Shown piece after piece: positions 1-6,554 of a stretch of DNA of 43,251 nt. The notes under the pieces are model-generated. The model did no database searches, was not told the DNA's origin, and worked only from the letters and a program-made list of their open reading frames with translations. The stretch is from Chloroflexota bacterium (GTDB lineage: Bacteria; Chloroflexota; Limnocylindria; Limnocylindrales; CSP1-4). The stretch is taken from positions 17,951-61,201 of the forward strand of contig PLZO01000096.1 in NCBI GenBank assembly GCA_003152165.1, given 5' to 3'. Numbering within the stretch: position 1 is the stretch's first letter; the number at the start of each line of letters is the position of its first letter. The position numbers and the translations under genes were made by a program.

Positions 1-599
1 ACGAGGCCGTGCCCGGCCACTACCTCCAGGGGTCCTATGCCAACCGCTGCCCATCGCTCGTTCGGGCTGTCTTCTCGAGTGGCGTCTTCGCCGAGGGCTG
101 GGCGGTCTACGTTACCCAGGTGATGATGGACGTTGGCTATGGGGCGGACGATCCGGCGCTCATGCTGACCCATTGGAAGTTCTATCTGCGGGCGGTCCTC
201 AATGCGATCATCGATGTCCGGATCCACGCGGGCGAGTCGTTCGGCGGGCCGATGACCGAGGACCAGGCCGTTCGGCTGATGGTCGACAGCGGCTTCCAGG
301 AGGAGGCCGAGGCGCGCAACAAATACAATCGGGCGCGCCTGTCGTCGACCCAGCTATCGACCTACTTCGTCGGTTCGGCGGCCCTCTGGGAGCTGGAACG
401 CGACGTCCGCCGTCGGCTGGCCGCGGTCTCCGGCGCCCCGGCCGGAGCCGGCGCGGTGGTGGAGCGGACGATCCCAGGCGGGTTCGGCGCGACGCCAGGC
501 TTCAACCAGCGCCGCCATCTCGAGGCGACGCTGGGCCACGGAACGCTCGCGCCGATGCTCCTCCGCGACCTCGTCCTGGGCGACTTGCCGGGCGCCTGA
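1..599 (+). CDS. DUF885 family protein, 3' end (partial)
   Basis: The reading frame is open from the left window edge to TGA at 597-599, so only the C-terminal third is present. The first codons read (H)EAVPGHYLQG, which fits the HExxPGH-type zinc-binding motif of the DUF885 family; the first His codon is cut by the edge. The following helix-rich segment, including FAEGWAVY and the later HAGE, also fits this family. These proteins are usually about 550-600 residues and are predicted metallopeptidase-like enzymes; their substrates are mostly unknown. The last 98 bases overlap, tail to tail, the end of the minus-strand GH13 gene. The family call is firm; peptidase activity is inferred. Confidence 0.85.
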   Translation, partial: EAVPGHYLQGSYANRCPSLVRAVFSSGVFAEGWAVYVTQVMMDVGYGADDPALMLTHWKFYLRAVLNAIIDVRIHAGESFGGPMTEDQAVRLMVDSGFQEEAEARNKYNRARLSSTQLSTYFVGSAALWELERDVRRRLAAVSGAPAGAGAVVERTIPGGFGATPGFNQRRHLEATLGHGTLAPMLLRDLVLGDLPGA

Positions 600-3500
600 T
601 CGAGAGCGCGGCCAGCAGGCGATCTACCCGATAGCCCGCGTCGGCGGCGACCTGCGCCAGGGCTTCGAGCTGGGCCAGGCTCGCCTGACCGCCGGACGGT
701 CCGGGTGCTTCGGCGATCACCGAGATCCACAGCAGCCAGGCCTCGCGCTCGACGTACTCGACCCCTTCCCACGTGTTGACTCGCAGGCCCGTCCGGATCC
801 AGGGGTCAGCGAACCAGCCTCGGACGGCGGCGTCCCCAAGCTCGGCCAGGGCCGGATCGCCGTTGGCGAGGGCACGCACGATCCCGACTGCCCGGTCGAG
901 CTCATCGTTGGGCAGGCCGGCCCCGACCAGCGCTTGGCGCGTGAGGCCGTCGAGTCGGAGGCCGTCGAAATCGAGACCGCCCAGGACGGCGGCAGCGGCG
1001 GCGATCTGGCCAGGTCCCGACTGGGCGCTCGCCAGGGCCGTTGTCAGCGCCGTTCGCACCCGTTCGTGCTCCGGTTCGAGGATGAGGTCCAGCAGGGCAG
1101 CGGTCAGGCTTGGGACAGCCTCGCCCGCCAGCCTGCCGGCGAGGCGCGACCATGGCGCGCCCGCTGCGTCGACGACTTCGCGCAGATCGACATACACGCG
1201 GCAGGCATAGGCCGGCAAATGAGCCGCGAACCCGTCGGCGACGATCTCGGTCGTCGAGCGCAGCTCCTCGAGGCCGGTCATCGCGTCGCGCAACCCGAGC
1301 CAGCGGCCCGGCCCGGCAGTCAGGCCCAGGCCTGTCCCAACCGTGGTCCGGGCTTCGCGCTTCTCGCCCTCGGCATCGCGTTCGGCGTAGGCGCATGACT
1401 GCCGGGCCCGGCCGCGCACCTCGGCATAGCGGTTGTGAAAGAGGACAAGTGAGCGCTCACCGTTCGGCCCCACGTTCGAATAGGCGAAGACATCCTCGTT
1501 GACCTGGCCCGGCCCGGTCTCGAAGTCGTACAGCCGGAAGCCGTCCGATCCGGCGAACTCGGCCCGGCGATGGAGCAGCGGGAAGATCGTCAGCTCGTGG
1601 TGGGCGAGCAGGCCTTCATCAATGCCCTCGTCGAGGCGTGCCCGGCGGAACTCCATCCCGTACTGCTCGCGGAAGCCCTCGACCTGGCCGTGACCAAGCA
1701 GCGGCAGGCCGGGCAGGGTGGCCAGGAGGGCGGCCACTCCGAAGTACTTGTCACCCGTCCCGAACTGCTCGACCGCCGTCTTCTCGTCCGGATTGCTCAT
1801 GAAGTTAACGAATCGACCGAGGATCGCGGGATCGAATTCGAGGGTGTTCCGGATGACCAGCCGGTACTCGTCGTTGTGCTCGTCGCGGAGCATGTTCATG
1901 AACGCGCTGTTGTAGACCCGATGCATCCCCAGGGTGCGCACGAAATAGCCCTCGAGGAGCCAGAAGGCCTCGGCCAGCAGGAGCGTGCCGGGCGCCTCCA
2001 GGGCCACCCGATCCACCACCTCACGCCAGAACTCGTGGGGCATCAACGCCTCGAACGCGCGCCGGCTCATGCCCCGCCCCGCCCGCGACGGGATCGCTCC
2101 ACCTGCCCCGGGTTCGGGGAACCACAGCCGCTCGATGTGGCGCTTGGCCAGGACCATCGCGGCATCGAAGCGGATCACCGGGAACCGGCGGGCGACCGCC
2201 ACGATCGTTTGGATCACGGCCTCGCGGACGTCCGCCTTCGAGTAGTCGAGCTGGGCCGTGTCGTTCCACGGGAACGTCGTGCCGTCGTTGCCGTGGTAGA
2301 CGTAGCGGACGTCGCCGGTCACCCGATCGACGCGCTGGAAGACAACCGCCGCATCGGTTGCGTCGTAATAGTGGTCCTCGATCCGGGTTCCCACGCGCTC
2401 GTTGTCGGACAGGTCCGGACCATTGAACGAGTAGGCCGGAAACGGCGACTCGGCCAGCGACAGGAACCAGTCCGGGTGCTCGGTCACCCAGCGCGAGTCG
2501 ATCCCCATATGGTTGGGGACCATGTCGCTGGCCAGGCGGATTCCGTGGCGACCGGCGCGCCCGCGCAGGTCGTCCAGGGCGCTCGGTCCGCCCAGGTCGG
2601 CGGCGATCACGTAGTCATCGAGTGAGTACGCCGAGGCGACCGCGTCCGCTTGGCCGCGGAGCTGTTTGATTCGGGCAGAGGCGCGGCTGCGTTCCCACAG
2701 GCCGATCAGCCACAGGCCGGTGATGCCTCGCCGGGACAGAGTGGCCAGCTCCTTGTCGGGAATTGCGTCGAGCGTCCGGATCTCGCGGCCGTACTGCCGC
2801 GAGAGCTGGTCGAGCCAGACGTAGGTGCTCTTGGCGACGAGGATGAGCCGGGGCATCCAATCGGTGTCGATGCTGAACCGCTCCAGTTCGGCTGCTTCGC
2901 CTTCGTAGGTGTAGATCTCGGCCGGCCCGCCCGCACCGGCATCCGGCTGGACGGCCAGCCAGGCAAGCTCGCCGGCATGCTGCTCCTCGGCCAGGACATC
3001 GAGCGCAATCAACAGACGGTCGAGCAGGTCCTCGATGAGCGGCCCGAAGCGCTCGCCCCAGGCCGAGCGGATATAGCGGAGCTGGTCGGCCAGCGAGCCC
3101 GGTGCGGCCTGGGCCGGCTCGCGCAGCAGGTCGATCAGCGAGCGGGCATCACCGGGAAACGCCGGCCGGCCATCGAGCTTCTCCTCGAGAGCCGCCTGCA
3201 CGCGCGGGGCGGCGGCCGCACGCTGGCGCAGCGGCCGGAGGTCGATGAGCTCGCCAAAGGGGGCCACAGCAGGGTTCTGGGACAGGACGCCGAGCAGCAG
3301 GAGCTGGGCGAGCGCGACCTCAGGGTTGGGCGCCTCGGGCTGCTCGAGCTGGCGCGGAAACTCGATTGGAAATGCCTCGACGGTCGCCTCCAGGCCAGCC
3401 GGGCCGACGTCCGCCTGGAGTTGATCAGTAGCCAGCTGGAGGGCGTCGGGGTCGGTCGTCTCACGGTAGCGATCAATCAGCCGGCCGAGGATCGCCACGA

Positions 3501-3732
3501 GAATGCCCGCTGCCTGGAGCTCGCCTGGGGTAACCGGCCGGTCGGCAGCGTCAGCGACCGTGTCCGCGTCCGGGCCGTGGCCCCCGGCCGTGCCTCGGCC
3601 GGCGGCCAGCCGAGCCGCAATCGTGCGGGCCGTGGCCAGGTTCGGTTCGAGGGTCAGGTCGGCCAGGCCGTACTGCTCACGGGCCAGCCGGGCGAGTCGG
3701 AAGTCCCGGTCGGTGGGGCGCCGGCCGGTCAC
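502..3732 (-). CDS. GH13 (alpha-amylase superfamily) protein with long helical N-terminal region
   Basis: A protein of about 1076 residues. Residues ~1-330 are an Ala/Leu-rich helical region I do not recognise. A GH13 barrel follows: region I DMVPNH (~403-408), region II IRFDAA with the predicted nucleophile Asp ~523, region III LLLAEAF with the predicted acid Glu ~588, and region IV FMSNPDE with Asp ~649. The usual NHD of region IV is NPD here, so the conserved His is missing. The C-terminal ~300 residues are helical and unassigned. I chose GTG at 3732, one base after the gntR stop; a TTG at 3783 would add 17 Arg-rich residues. It is cotranscribed with gntR. It probably acts on alpha-glucan, but it could be a transferase or a non-hydrolytic relative. 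Confidence 0.8.
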   Translation of the reverse strand: MTGRRPTDRDFRLARLAREQYGLADLTLEPNLATARTIAARLAAGRGTAGGHGPDADTVADAADRPVTPGELQAAGILVAILGRLIDRYRETTDPDALQLATDQLQADVGPAGLEATVEAFPIEFPRQLEQPEAPNPEVALAQLLLLGVLSQNPAVAPFGELIDLRPLRQRAAAAPRVQAALEEKLDGRPAFPGDARSLIDLLREPAQAAPGSLADQLRYIRSAWGERFGPLIEDLLDRLLIALDVLAEEQHAGELAWLAVQPDAGAGGPAEIYTYEGEAAELERFSIDTDWMPRLILVAKSTYVWLDQLSRQYGREIRTLDAIPDKELATLSRRGITGLWLIGLWERSRASARIKQLRGQADAVASAYSLDDYVIAADLGGPSALDDLRGRAGRHGIRLASDMVPNHMGIDSRWVTEHPDWFLSLAESPFPAYSFNGPDLSDNERVGTRIEDHYYDATDAAVVFQRVDRVTGDVRYVYHGNDGTTFPWNDTAQLDYSKADVREAVIQTIVAVARRFPVIRFDAAMVLAKRHIERLWFPEPGAGGAIPSRAGRGMSRRAFEALMPHEFWREVVDRVALEAPGTLLLAEAFWLLEGYFVRTLGMHRVYNSAFMNMLRDEHNDEYRLVIRNTLEFDPAILGRFVNFMSNPDEKTAVEQFGTGDKYFGVAALLATLPGLPLLGHGQVEGFREQYGMEFRRARLDEGIDEGLLAHHELTIFPLLHRRAEFAGSDGFRLYDFETGPGQVNEDVFAYSNVGPNGERSLVLFHNRYAEVRGRARQSCAYAERDAEGEKREARTTVGTGLGLTAGPGRWLGLRDAMTGLEELRSTTEIVADGFAAHLPAYACRVYVDLREVVDAAGAPWSRLAGRLAGEAVPSLTAALLDLILEPEHERVRTALTTALASAQSGPGQIAAAAAVLGGLDFDGLRLDGLTRQALVGAGLPNDELDRAVGIVRALANGDPALAELGDAAVRGWFADPWIRTGLRVNTWEGVEYVEREAWLLWISVIAEAPGPSGGQASLAQLEALAQVAADAGYRVDRLLAALSIRRPASRPGRGRGGASARAFRGPASPRDGGAG

Positions 3733-3733
3733 G

Positions 3734-4768
3734 TCAGCGACCGGCGCCGACCGGCGCCGGCGGGCTGACCTGGCTGGCCTCAAGCCGGGCGACGGCCGCC
3801 CGCTCCGCCTGGACGCGCTCGATCGCCCGCCGGAGGAGCTCCAGGCCGGACGGGTCGAATTCGTACTTCCAGGCTCGGATCCGCTCGGGTCGGCTGAACC
3901 GATCGTCGAGCCCGAGGGCGATCGCCTCCCGCGACAGCAGGATCAGGTCGGCAACTTCATCGATATGTTCCAGGCCTGGATCCGAATCGATTACGGCACT
4001 GATGATTTCGACCCCAGTCGCGCCGGCCAGCTCGAGCGTCTCGGCGATGTTGTCCGTGCCCGTCTCTGAGGCGCACACGAGCCCGACGGAGGCACCGGGC
4101 GGCAGCGCGGTGATCTCGCGGACCAGCTCCATGTAGCCAGGCCCGACGATCATCGCGATGACCGGGATCCCCAGGCCGACCGCGAACGCCTGGGCCGCGT
4201 CGGCGTGGAACGTGGTCGTCGCGATCAGGTCGTAGTTGAAGCGCTCCAGCCGCTCGGGGATGTCGTGGAGGAGCGTGGCGTCGGCCTCGATCGACTCGGG
4301 GAACGCCTCGACGATGCGGGCGGCGTCATAGACCGCGTCGGCGTTGGTGCACTCGGCGAACAGAACCCGGACGAGTGGACCGGGCCGCTTTCGCCCGGCC
4401 GCGGCCGCGAAGGTGGCCGAGGCCACCTCGTCCGCGCTGAACCCGGCGGCGCTCGCCCGGCGGAGCATCTCGGCGACGATCCCGGCGAGGGCTTCCTGGC
4501 CGCGACGCTGGGGCGGCCGATCCGCGACATGGGTCCCGGCCCCATGCCGGCTGGTCACGTAGCCGGCGTCGGCCAGGCGCCGGTAGACCGCCCGGATCGT
4601 GTTCGGGTTGACCCGCAGGGCTGCCCCGAGCTCGCGCACCGGCGCGAGCCGGGCTCCCGGCAGGAGTCGCCCCGAGTCGATCTGGTAGGCGACCTGCCAG
4701 TAGATCTGGGTACTGATTGGGACGTCCGAGTCGCGCTCGACATCGAGGCCCCGATGGGTGGTTGACAT
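3734..4768 (-). CDS. GntR-family transcriptional regulator with C-terminal ligand-binding-like domain
   Basis: A 344-residue protein. Residues ~10-80 form a GntR winged helix-turn-helix: PISTQIYWQVAYQI, then LAPVRELGAALRVNPNTIRA and the wing YVTSRHGAGTHV. The pattern is closest to the YtrA-like branch, but the remaining ~260 residues form an alpha/beta domain (VGLVCASETGTDNIAETL, VADLILLSREAI) much longer than YtrA tails and likely to bind an effector. I chose ATG 4768 over TTG 4783 because it lies 15 bases after a plausible -10. The gene runs directly into the GH13 gene, so that gene is its likely target along with its own promoter. Confidence 0.85.
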   Translation of the reverse strand: MSTTHRGLDVERDSDVPISTQIYWQVAYQIDSGRLLPGARLAPVRELGAALRVNPNTIRAVYRRLADAGYVTSRHGAGTHVADRPPQRRGQEALAGIVAEMLRRASAAGFSADEVASATFAAAAGRKRPGPLVRVLFAECTNADAVYDAARIVEAFPESIEADATLLHDIPERLERFNYDLIATTTFHADAAQAFAVGLGIPVIAMIVGPGYMELVREITALPPGASVGLVCASETGTDNIAETLELAGATGVEIISAVIDSDPGLEHIDEVADLILLSREAIALGLDDRFSRPERIRAWKYEFDPSGLELLRRAIERVQAERAAVARLEASQVSPPAPVGAGR

Positions 4769-4779
4769 AGTACGATGGT

Positions 4780-4794
4780 CCAAGTATTATTTGG
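4780..4794. promoter_or_regulatory. Imperfect palindrome, candidate gntR operator
   Basis: CCAAGTATTATTTGG is a 15-bp near-perfect palindrome with one mismatched pair around T4787. It overlaps the putative -10 of the gntR promoter and lies 12 bases upstream of the gntR ATG, where an autoregulatory GntR site would be expected. Binding is inferred. Confidence 0.4.
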
Positions 4795-4812
4795 CCTAGT
4801 CCACTATATCAA
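4784..4812 (-). promoter_or_regulatory. Candidate sigma-70-type promoter for gntR-GH13
   Basis: On the minus strand TTGATA (4812-4807) and TAATAC (4789-4784) are separated by exactly 17 bases. The predicted start of transcription falls within about ten bases of the gntR ATG, so the mRNA would have a very short leader or none. This A/T-rich patch stands out in a G+C-rich region. Confidence 0.45.
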
Positions 4813-4856
4813 CATCGAGCGCAACATCCGCACCCGACCCGCTATCGAGAACTCTA

Positions 4857-4988
4857 ATGGCACTCATCTTCGGTATCTTCATCATCGTCACCATCCTCGC
4901 ACTATTGGCTGGCGCAGCGCAGGCCTGGGGCGTCGACTCCCGCGAGGACTCGCTCGACTCGCACGCATCGCAAAGGGCGCTTCGGTAG
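4857..4988 (+). CDS. Small single-helix membrane protein, 43 aa
   Basis: ATG 4857 to TAG 4988 encodes 43 residues. Residues 2-23 are an uninterrupted hydrophobic segment (ALIFGIFIIVTILALLAGAA), followed by WGVDSREDSLDS and a basic end. The pattern of one N-terminal helix, then G-x-D-S-R and a short acidic/polar tail, resembles small inner-membrane proteins seen in high-GC Gram-positives and Chloroflexota as I recall them; no function is known. The predicted topology is N-out with a cytoplasmic tail. The gene is divergent from gntR and shares its short A/T-rich promoter region. No strong ribosome-binding site is visible. The clean helix argues that it is real. Confidence 0.55.
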   Translation: MALIFGIFIIVTILALLAGAAQAWGVDSREDSLDSHASQRALR

Positions 4989-5031
4989 TCAAACCTTCTC
5001 CGCAGCGCAGCGGCGCGAGCCGCTTGCCGGC

Positions 5032-5129
5032 CCCGAGCCGCGCTTGCAGCGCCCCCGAGCGCGCTTGCAGCCAAGCGCCTGATCAGCCCAACCGTGCCTG
5101 ATCGGCCTAGCCCGAGTCGCGCTTGCAGC
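5032..5129 (+). repeat. Three copies of an 18-19 bp repeat (CCCGAGnCGCGCTTGCAGC)
   Basis: Copies lie at 5032-5050, 5054-5071 (one base shorter) and 5111-5129. The third abuts the left arm of the inverted-repeat element. Between copies two and three, GCCTGATC(A/G)GCC occurs twice. Confidence 0.6.
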
Positions 5130-5135
5130 CACGCG

Positions 5136-5340
5136 CGTTTGGTTCTTCTGGCGCTACAAATCGGCACAAACCGGGCTCGACCGGGACGATTCCAGGGCTC
5201 GCCGGGCTGGTTGATGGCTGGTCGGTCGAAAACTTGTCCCGAGCCGTGCACACGTCGGGATGAAATCTCAGGCAGCCGCCGGGCATCGAGCTTCCTTTGG
5301 CTCGGAAACCGCCGCTTTGTCGCTTCAGGAGAACCAAACG
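5136..5340. repeat. Inverted-repeat element, copy A (205 bp)
   Basis: The 30-bp ends 5136-5165 and 5311-5340 are inverted copies of each other, 25 of 30 positions matching by hand alignment; outer bases are CGTTTGGTTCT and the inner part carries ACAAA-CGGC. The core TCGGGATGAAATC (5255-5267) recurs, inverted, in copy B at 38317-38329. In both copies it is separated by exactly 48 bases from GCGACAAA in the nearer arm. No transposase or clear target duplication is visible. It could be a MITE-like or REP-like element or a structured RNA. Confidence 0.65.
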
Positions 5341-5452
5341 TCGCAGGAATCCGGCGGCGCCGCTGGACGACCAGTGCGGCGGAGGACATGGCGGGCGCTG
5401 GTCGCAGGCGCCAAAAAAGGGCCTAAATGGTTGCGCGTGCAATAATGAGGGA

Positions 5453-5470
5453 GGTCGCTGGCCAGCGACC
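5453..5470. promoter_or_regulatory. Perfect 18-bp palindrome upstream of the membrane protein/LUD pair
   Basis: GGTCGCTGGCCAGCGACC is fully self-complementary. It begins inside GGGAGG (5449-5454), so as RNA it would hide that ribosome-binding-like sequence; as DNA it is the size of a dimer operator. It lies 20 bases before ATG 5491. Confidence 0.45.
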
Positions 5471-5490
5471 CTCGAATGAGGCACCAACCC

Positions 5491-5928
5491 ATGACCTCCT
5501 CAACCTCCGGAGCCGCCCCATTGCCGGGGACGCCTCAGCTCGATGCCGCCGGCACGCGATACCAGCCCGGGAACTGCAACATCGGCCCGGCGGAGATCGC
5601 ACGACGGCGCCAGGCGGGCCACGTCGGACTGCTGGTGACCATCATCGTCCTTGGCGTTCTCATCCTGGCCAACGCGCCGCCGATCATCCGGCTCCTCATT
5701 GCCCTCCCGGCGGCGGGAGCCGCGGCCGGATACCTTCAGGCCGGGCTGAAGTTCTGCGCGGGCTTCGGGTCCCGCGGCATCTTCAACTTCGGTGAGCTCG
5801 GGCAGACCGAGCCGGTGGCCGACGTGGCCGCCAGGGCGCGAGACCGGGCGCGAGCCAACCAGATCTTCCTCGGGAGTCTCGGGATCGGCATCGCTTTCGG
5901 CGTCGTAGCCGCCCTCCTTCCGCTGTGA
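5491..5928 (+). CDS. Conserved hypothetical three-helix membrane protein
   Basis: A 145-residue protein. After a polar N-terminus comes CNIGPAEIARRR (~29-40), two hydrophobic helices (~46-62 and ~66-82), KFCAGFG...GIFNFG (~87-102), a charged stretch and a last helix (~125-143). I recall the CNIGPAEI...RFCxxxG...FNFG arrangement, with its two conserved Cys, as a small uncharacterised membrane family in several phyla; no function is established. ATG 5491 follows GAGG with 9-base spacing; ATG 5476 is an alternative that adds five residues. Its stop overlaps the next gene's start (TGATG), so the two are likely translated together. Confidence 0.7.
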   Translation: MTSSTSGAAPLPGTPQLDAAGTRYQPGNCNIGPAEIARRRQAGHVGLLVTIIVLGVLILANAPPIIRLLIALPAAGAAAGYLQAGLKFCAGFGSRGIFNFGELGQTEPVADVAARARDRARANQIFLGSLGIGIAFGVVAALLPL

Positions 5929-6554
5929 TGACACTCGAGGAGAAGGTCTTCGAGGTGGACGCGGCCGAGTCCGACAGGATCGAGCGGGTGGCCACTGCCC
6001 TCCGTTCGCACAAGATCGAAGCGATCGTCGTCGACACCGGGACGGAGGCGCGCGGCGTCGTCCTTGGATTGATCCCGGCTGGTGCCGAGGTCCATTCGGG
6101 CAAGTCGAAGACGCTCGAGGATGTCGGCCTTTTCAGCGAACTGGTCGAGTCAGGTCGCTATGACCCAATTCGGCCCCGAATGTTCGCGATGGACCGCCAA
6201 ACGCAAGGCAGCGAGATTCGCAAGCTGAGCTCTGCGCCGGAGTACATGGTGGGGAGCGTCGGCGCGCTGACCGAAGGCGGGGCGCTCGTTGCCGCATCGG
6301 GCACCGGGAGCCAGCTCGGGGCCTACGCCGCGGGCGCGGGCCACCTGATCCTGGTCGTCGGCAGCCAGAAGATCGTGCCCGACTTCGAGGCCGCGCTTGA
6401 GCGAATCCGTGATGTCGTCTTTCCCTATGAGGACGCCCAGGTCATGGCCCGGATGGGTGTCCACACGATCCTGGAGAAGGTCCTGATCATCTACGGCGAA
6501 TGGACCGCGGGCCGGACCACCGTCGTCCTCGTGCGCGAGCCAGTCGGGATCTAA
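5928..6554 (+). CDS. LUD domain protein (LutC/YkgG-like)
   Basis: A 208-residue protein that is essentially one LUD domain. Recognisable stretches are AGAEVHSGKSKTLEDVG (~45-60), GSVGALTEGGALVAASGTGSQLGAYA (~107-132) and LVVGSQKIVPDFEAALERIR (~138-157). LUD proteins include LutB/LutC of the L-lactate oxidation complex, but single-domain forms occur outside lut operons with unknown roles. No lutA or lutB partner is nearby; the only partner is the membrane protein whose stop codon overlaps ATG 5928. A GTG three bases earlier is possible. The 3' end overlaps the GH57 gene by four bases, tail to tail. Confidence 0.8.
   Translation: MTLEEKVFEVDAAESDRIERVATALRSHKIEAIVVDTGTEARGVVLGLIPAGAEVHSGKSKTLEDVGLFSELVESGRYDPIRPRMFAMDRQTQGSEIRKLSSAPEYMVGSVGALTEGGALVAASGTGSQLGAYAAGAGHLILVVGSQKIVPDFEAALERIRDVVFPYEDAQVMARMGVHTILEKVLIIYGEWTAGRTTVVLVREPVGI

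Larger units (their letters stand above)
4989..5490. other. Intergenic region, 500 bp, repeats and inverted-repeat element
   Basis: I see no convincing gene here. The stretch holds three copies of a GCTTGCAGC-containing repeat (5032-5129), an inverted-repeat element (5136-5340) and an 18-bp palindrome (5453-5470). The open frames that cross it have no recognisable domains and only read through the repeats. Confidence 0.6.

Noticed and set aside
2650-3768. A 372-codon plus-strand frame opposite the GH13 gene
   Set aside because: It has low-complexity composition and no domain, and the GH13 frame is supported by catalytic motifs or gene coupling.
5136-5340. Complete insertion sequence
   Set aside because: There is no transposase frame inside the element or beside it, and no clear target-site duplication.
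5107-5487. A 126-codon minus-strand frame across the inverted-repeat element
   Set aside because: It reads through both arms of the repeat and has no recognisable protein features.
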